Part shown: piece by piece, positions 38,181 to 39,381 of the stretch
Layout of the letters: each line of letters opens with the position of its first letter
Position numbering within the stretch: the first letter of the stretch is position 1
NCBI GenBank assembly: GCA_030752195.1
Contig: JASMER010000002.1
Span: 1-39,381 of the forward strand
Source: Gammaproteobacteria bacterium
GTDB lineage: Bacteria; Pseudomonadota; Gammaproteobacteria; Pseudomonadales; Pseudohongiellaceae
Direction: 5' to 3'
DNA: 39,381 nt
Notes under the pieces: model-generated
What the model saw: the letters and a program-made list of their open reading frames with translations, nothing else
What the model was told of the DNA's origin: nothing
Databases searched by the model: none
Made by a program: the position numbers and the translations under genes

Positions 38181-39137
38181 TTACGGATTGCGAACAGATT
38201 GGCGGGTGCTGATGACCAGTCGAAATCCGATGGCATCGTTGCGCACACCAGGGTCGACGCCACCTCTGACCGCAGCTCTGATGTTACCGAGGCCGTCCGC
38301 AAAGGATCCGCCTCGCATGACCCAAAGCGCCTGGCCATCCAGGGCTTCCAGATCATCGGCTTCAGAGTAGGGATAAGGCTGCATAGGACTGGTTGTCATT
38401 TCCCAGACGTTGCCCGCCATGTCGGACAAACCCCACGCGCATTCGGAACAATCCATCGCGTTGACAGCACGTATTTCGCTGCTGTTGAAATTGACGCTCT
38501 CCGGCGGCGGCCCGCTGCGCCAAGGGAAAACCTGTCCCTCGGTGCCACGCGCGGCCTTCTCCCACTCCGCCTCCGATGGCAGCGTCACGCGACCTCCACT
38601 TTCCAGAAAAGCACTAAGCTCTGCTGGCGTCTGATCCGAATGCCGCAAGGTAAGGTCAAGCCAGCGGGTATAGGCCAAAGCCTCAGGCCAGGTGATTCCG
38701 GTAATCGGCAAGTCATGTGCCAGCCCCTCGACTGCATTCGTGGACTGACCGGTGGCATTCAGATAAGCCGCAAACTGCGCCACGCTCGTTTCATAGCGGG
38801 CGACGTAAAAGGAAGGCAGCTCTACATGACCCTGCCGGCGCGTGGCTGACCAGCGTTCATTTCCATAGGCCATCCGATCAACCGCCGGATTGCTGCCCAT
38901 GGTGAAGCCACCCGCTGGAATGTGGACAAAGCCCATGTAAGAGTCGTCTGGCATATACCAGTGCTCGGATGAGAATCCCGACAAATTTGCCGGTAGCGAC
39001 AATGCCGGTGTCTGATCGTCAGCTTCCTGTTGCTGCGCCAGAAACAGTGCTACCGCAACAATTACCACGCTCATCAGTGTGAAACCCAGCGTACGACTTG
39101 GTACGGGAGTTTCAACTGGCGGAGTACCCTGACTCAT
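38181..39137 (-). CDS. SUMF1/formylglycine-generating-enzyme-fold protein with N-terminal membrane anchor
   Basis: VHIPAGGFTMGSN, LPSEAEWEKAARGTEGQVFPW, GLSDMAGNVWEMT, VMRGGSFADGLGNIRAAVRGGVDPGVRNDAIGFRLV; N-terminal TM segment. Confidence 0.9.
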   Translation of the reverse strand: MSQGTPPVETPVPSRTLGFTLMSVVIVAVALFLAQQQEADDQTPALSLPANLSGFSSEHWYMPDDSYMGFVHIPAGGFTMGSNPAVDRMAYGNERWSATRRQGHVELPSFYVARYETSVAQFAAYLNATGQSTNAVEGLAHDLPITGITWPEALAYTRWLDLTLRHSDQTPAELSAFLESGGRVTLPSEAEWEKAARGTEGQVFPWRSGPPPESVNFNSSEIRAVNAMDCSECAWGLSDMAGNVWEMTTSPMQPYPYSEADDLEALDGQALWVMRGGSFADGLGNIRAAVRGGVDPGVRNDAIGFRLVISTRQSVRNP

Positions 39138-39146
39138 CCAATCAGA

Positions 39147-39381
39147 TCAACTTTTACTGCAGGCAAAGGCCCAGTTGTGCTCGCAAGCTCGAGAGTAGAG
39201 GTCTGCTTCCGACCACTCCAGGAGGTTGCGGCTGCCTTCGCGCAACAGCAGGCGGAGGTCGAGGGGTCTGGGGTCAGCACTGGCGAATCGGTCTTCCGCC
39301 AGCAGATTTAGACAGCCCGCCTGAAACTTGAGTTCACAGGACTGAGAAAAATAGGCGCTGGCCCGTGTTTCATCTTTTTCA
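39147..39381 (-). CDS. 3' end of a CDS running off the right edge; possibly Sel1-like/repeat protein
   Basis: Uninterrupted frame to window edge: ...DETRASAYFSQSCELKFQAGCLNLLAEDRFASADPRPLDLRLLLREGSRNLLEWSEADLYSRACEHNWAFACSKS*. Stop is 9 nt upstream of the SUMF1 start. Missing from the ORF track because its start is outside the window. Confidence 0.6.
   Translation of the reverse strand, partial: EKDETRASAYFSQSCELKFQAGCLNLLAEDRFASADPRPLDLRLLLREGSRNLLEWSEADLYSRACEHNWAFACSKS

Noticed and set aside
38085-38849. 254-aa plus-strand ORF
   Set aside because: Antisense to the clear SUMF1 gene.
1-39381. CRISPR array, tRNA, rRNA, transposase or integrase
   Set aside because: No regularly spaced repeats, no tRNA-like cloverleaf and no transposase/integrase motifs were seen on reading; absence not proven without a dedicated search.

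Overview
Chromosomal window from what looks like a gammaproteobacterium (inferred from gene order; not verified). The left part carries a ubiH / visC-like / pepP block, a divergent maoC + DUF1499 pair, a ZapB-like ORF, zapA, a clear 6S RNA and the 5-formyltetrahydrofolate cyclo-ligase gene. It is followed by an SOS mutagenesis module. imuA-imuB lie on + and dnaE2 lies on -, converging on a lipoprotein with a methyltransferase-like domain. Each arm has its own near-perfect LexA palindrome. Directly behind the dnaE2 LexA box is a decayed D-aminoacylase/N-acyl-D-amino-acid deacylase fragment that the ORF track does not name. The right half is rich in secreted hydrolases: two tandem amidohydrolase-like genes, M13 peptidase, D-aminoacylase, gamma-glutamyltransferase, M20 peptidase and a beta-lactamase-like serine hydrolase. 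It also holds an ABC-2 exporter, two cytochromes c, an Old Yellow Enzyme family oxidoreductase and a membrane-anchored SUMF1-domain protein. That last gene sits behind a truncated, possibly Sel1-like ORF running off the right edge. The best leads are the split convergent mutasome, the apparent loss of metal ligands in two of three amidohydrolase domains, the deacylase pseudogene, and the SUMF1 protein lacking catalytic cysteines. I found no CRISPR array, tRNA, rRNA or transposase.
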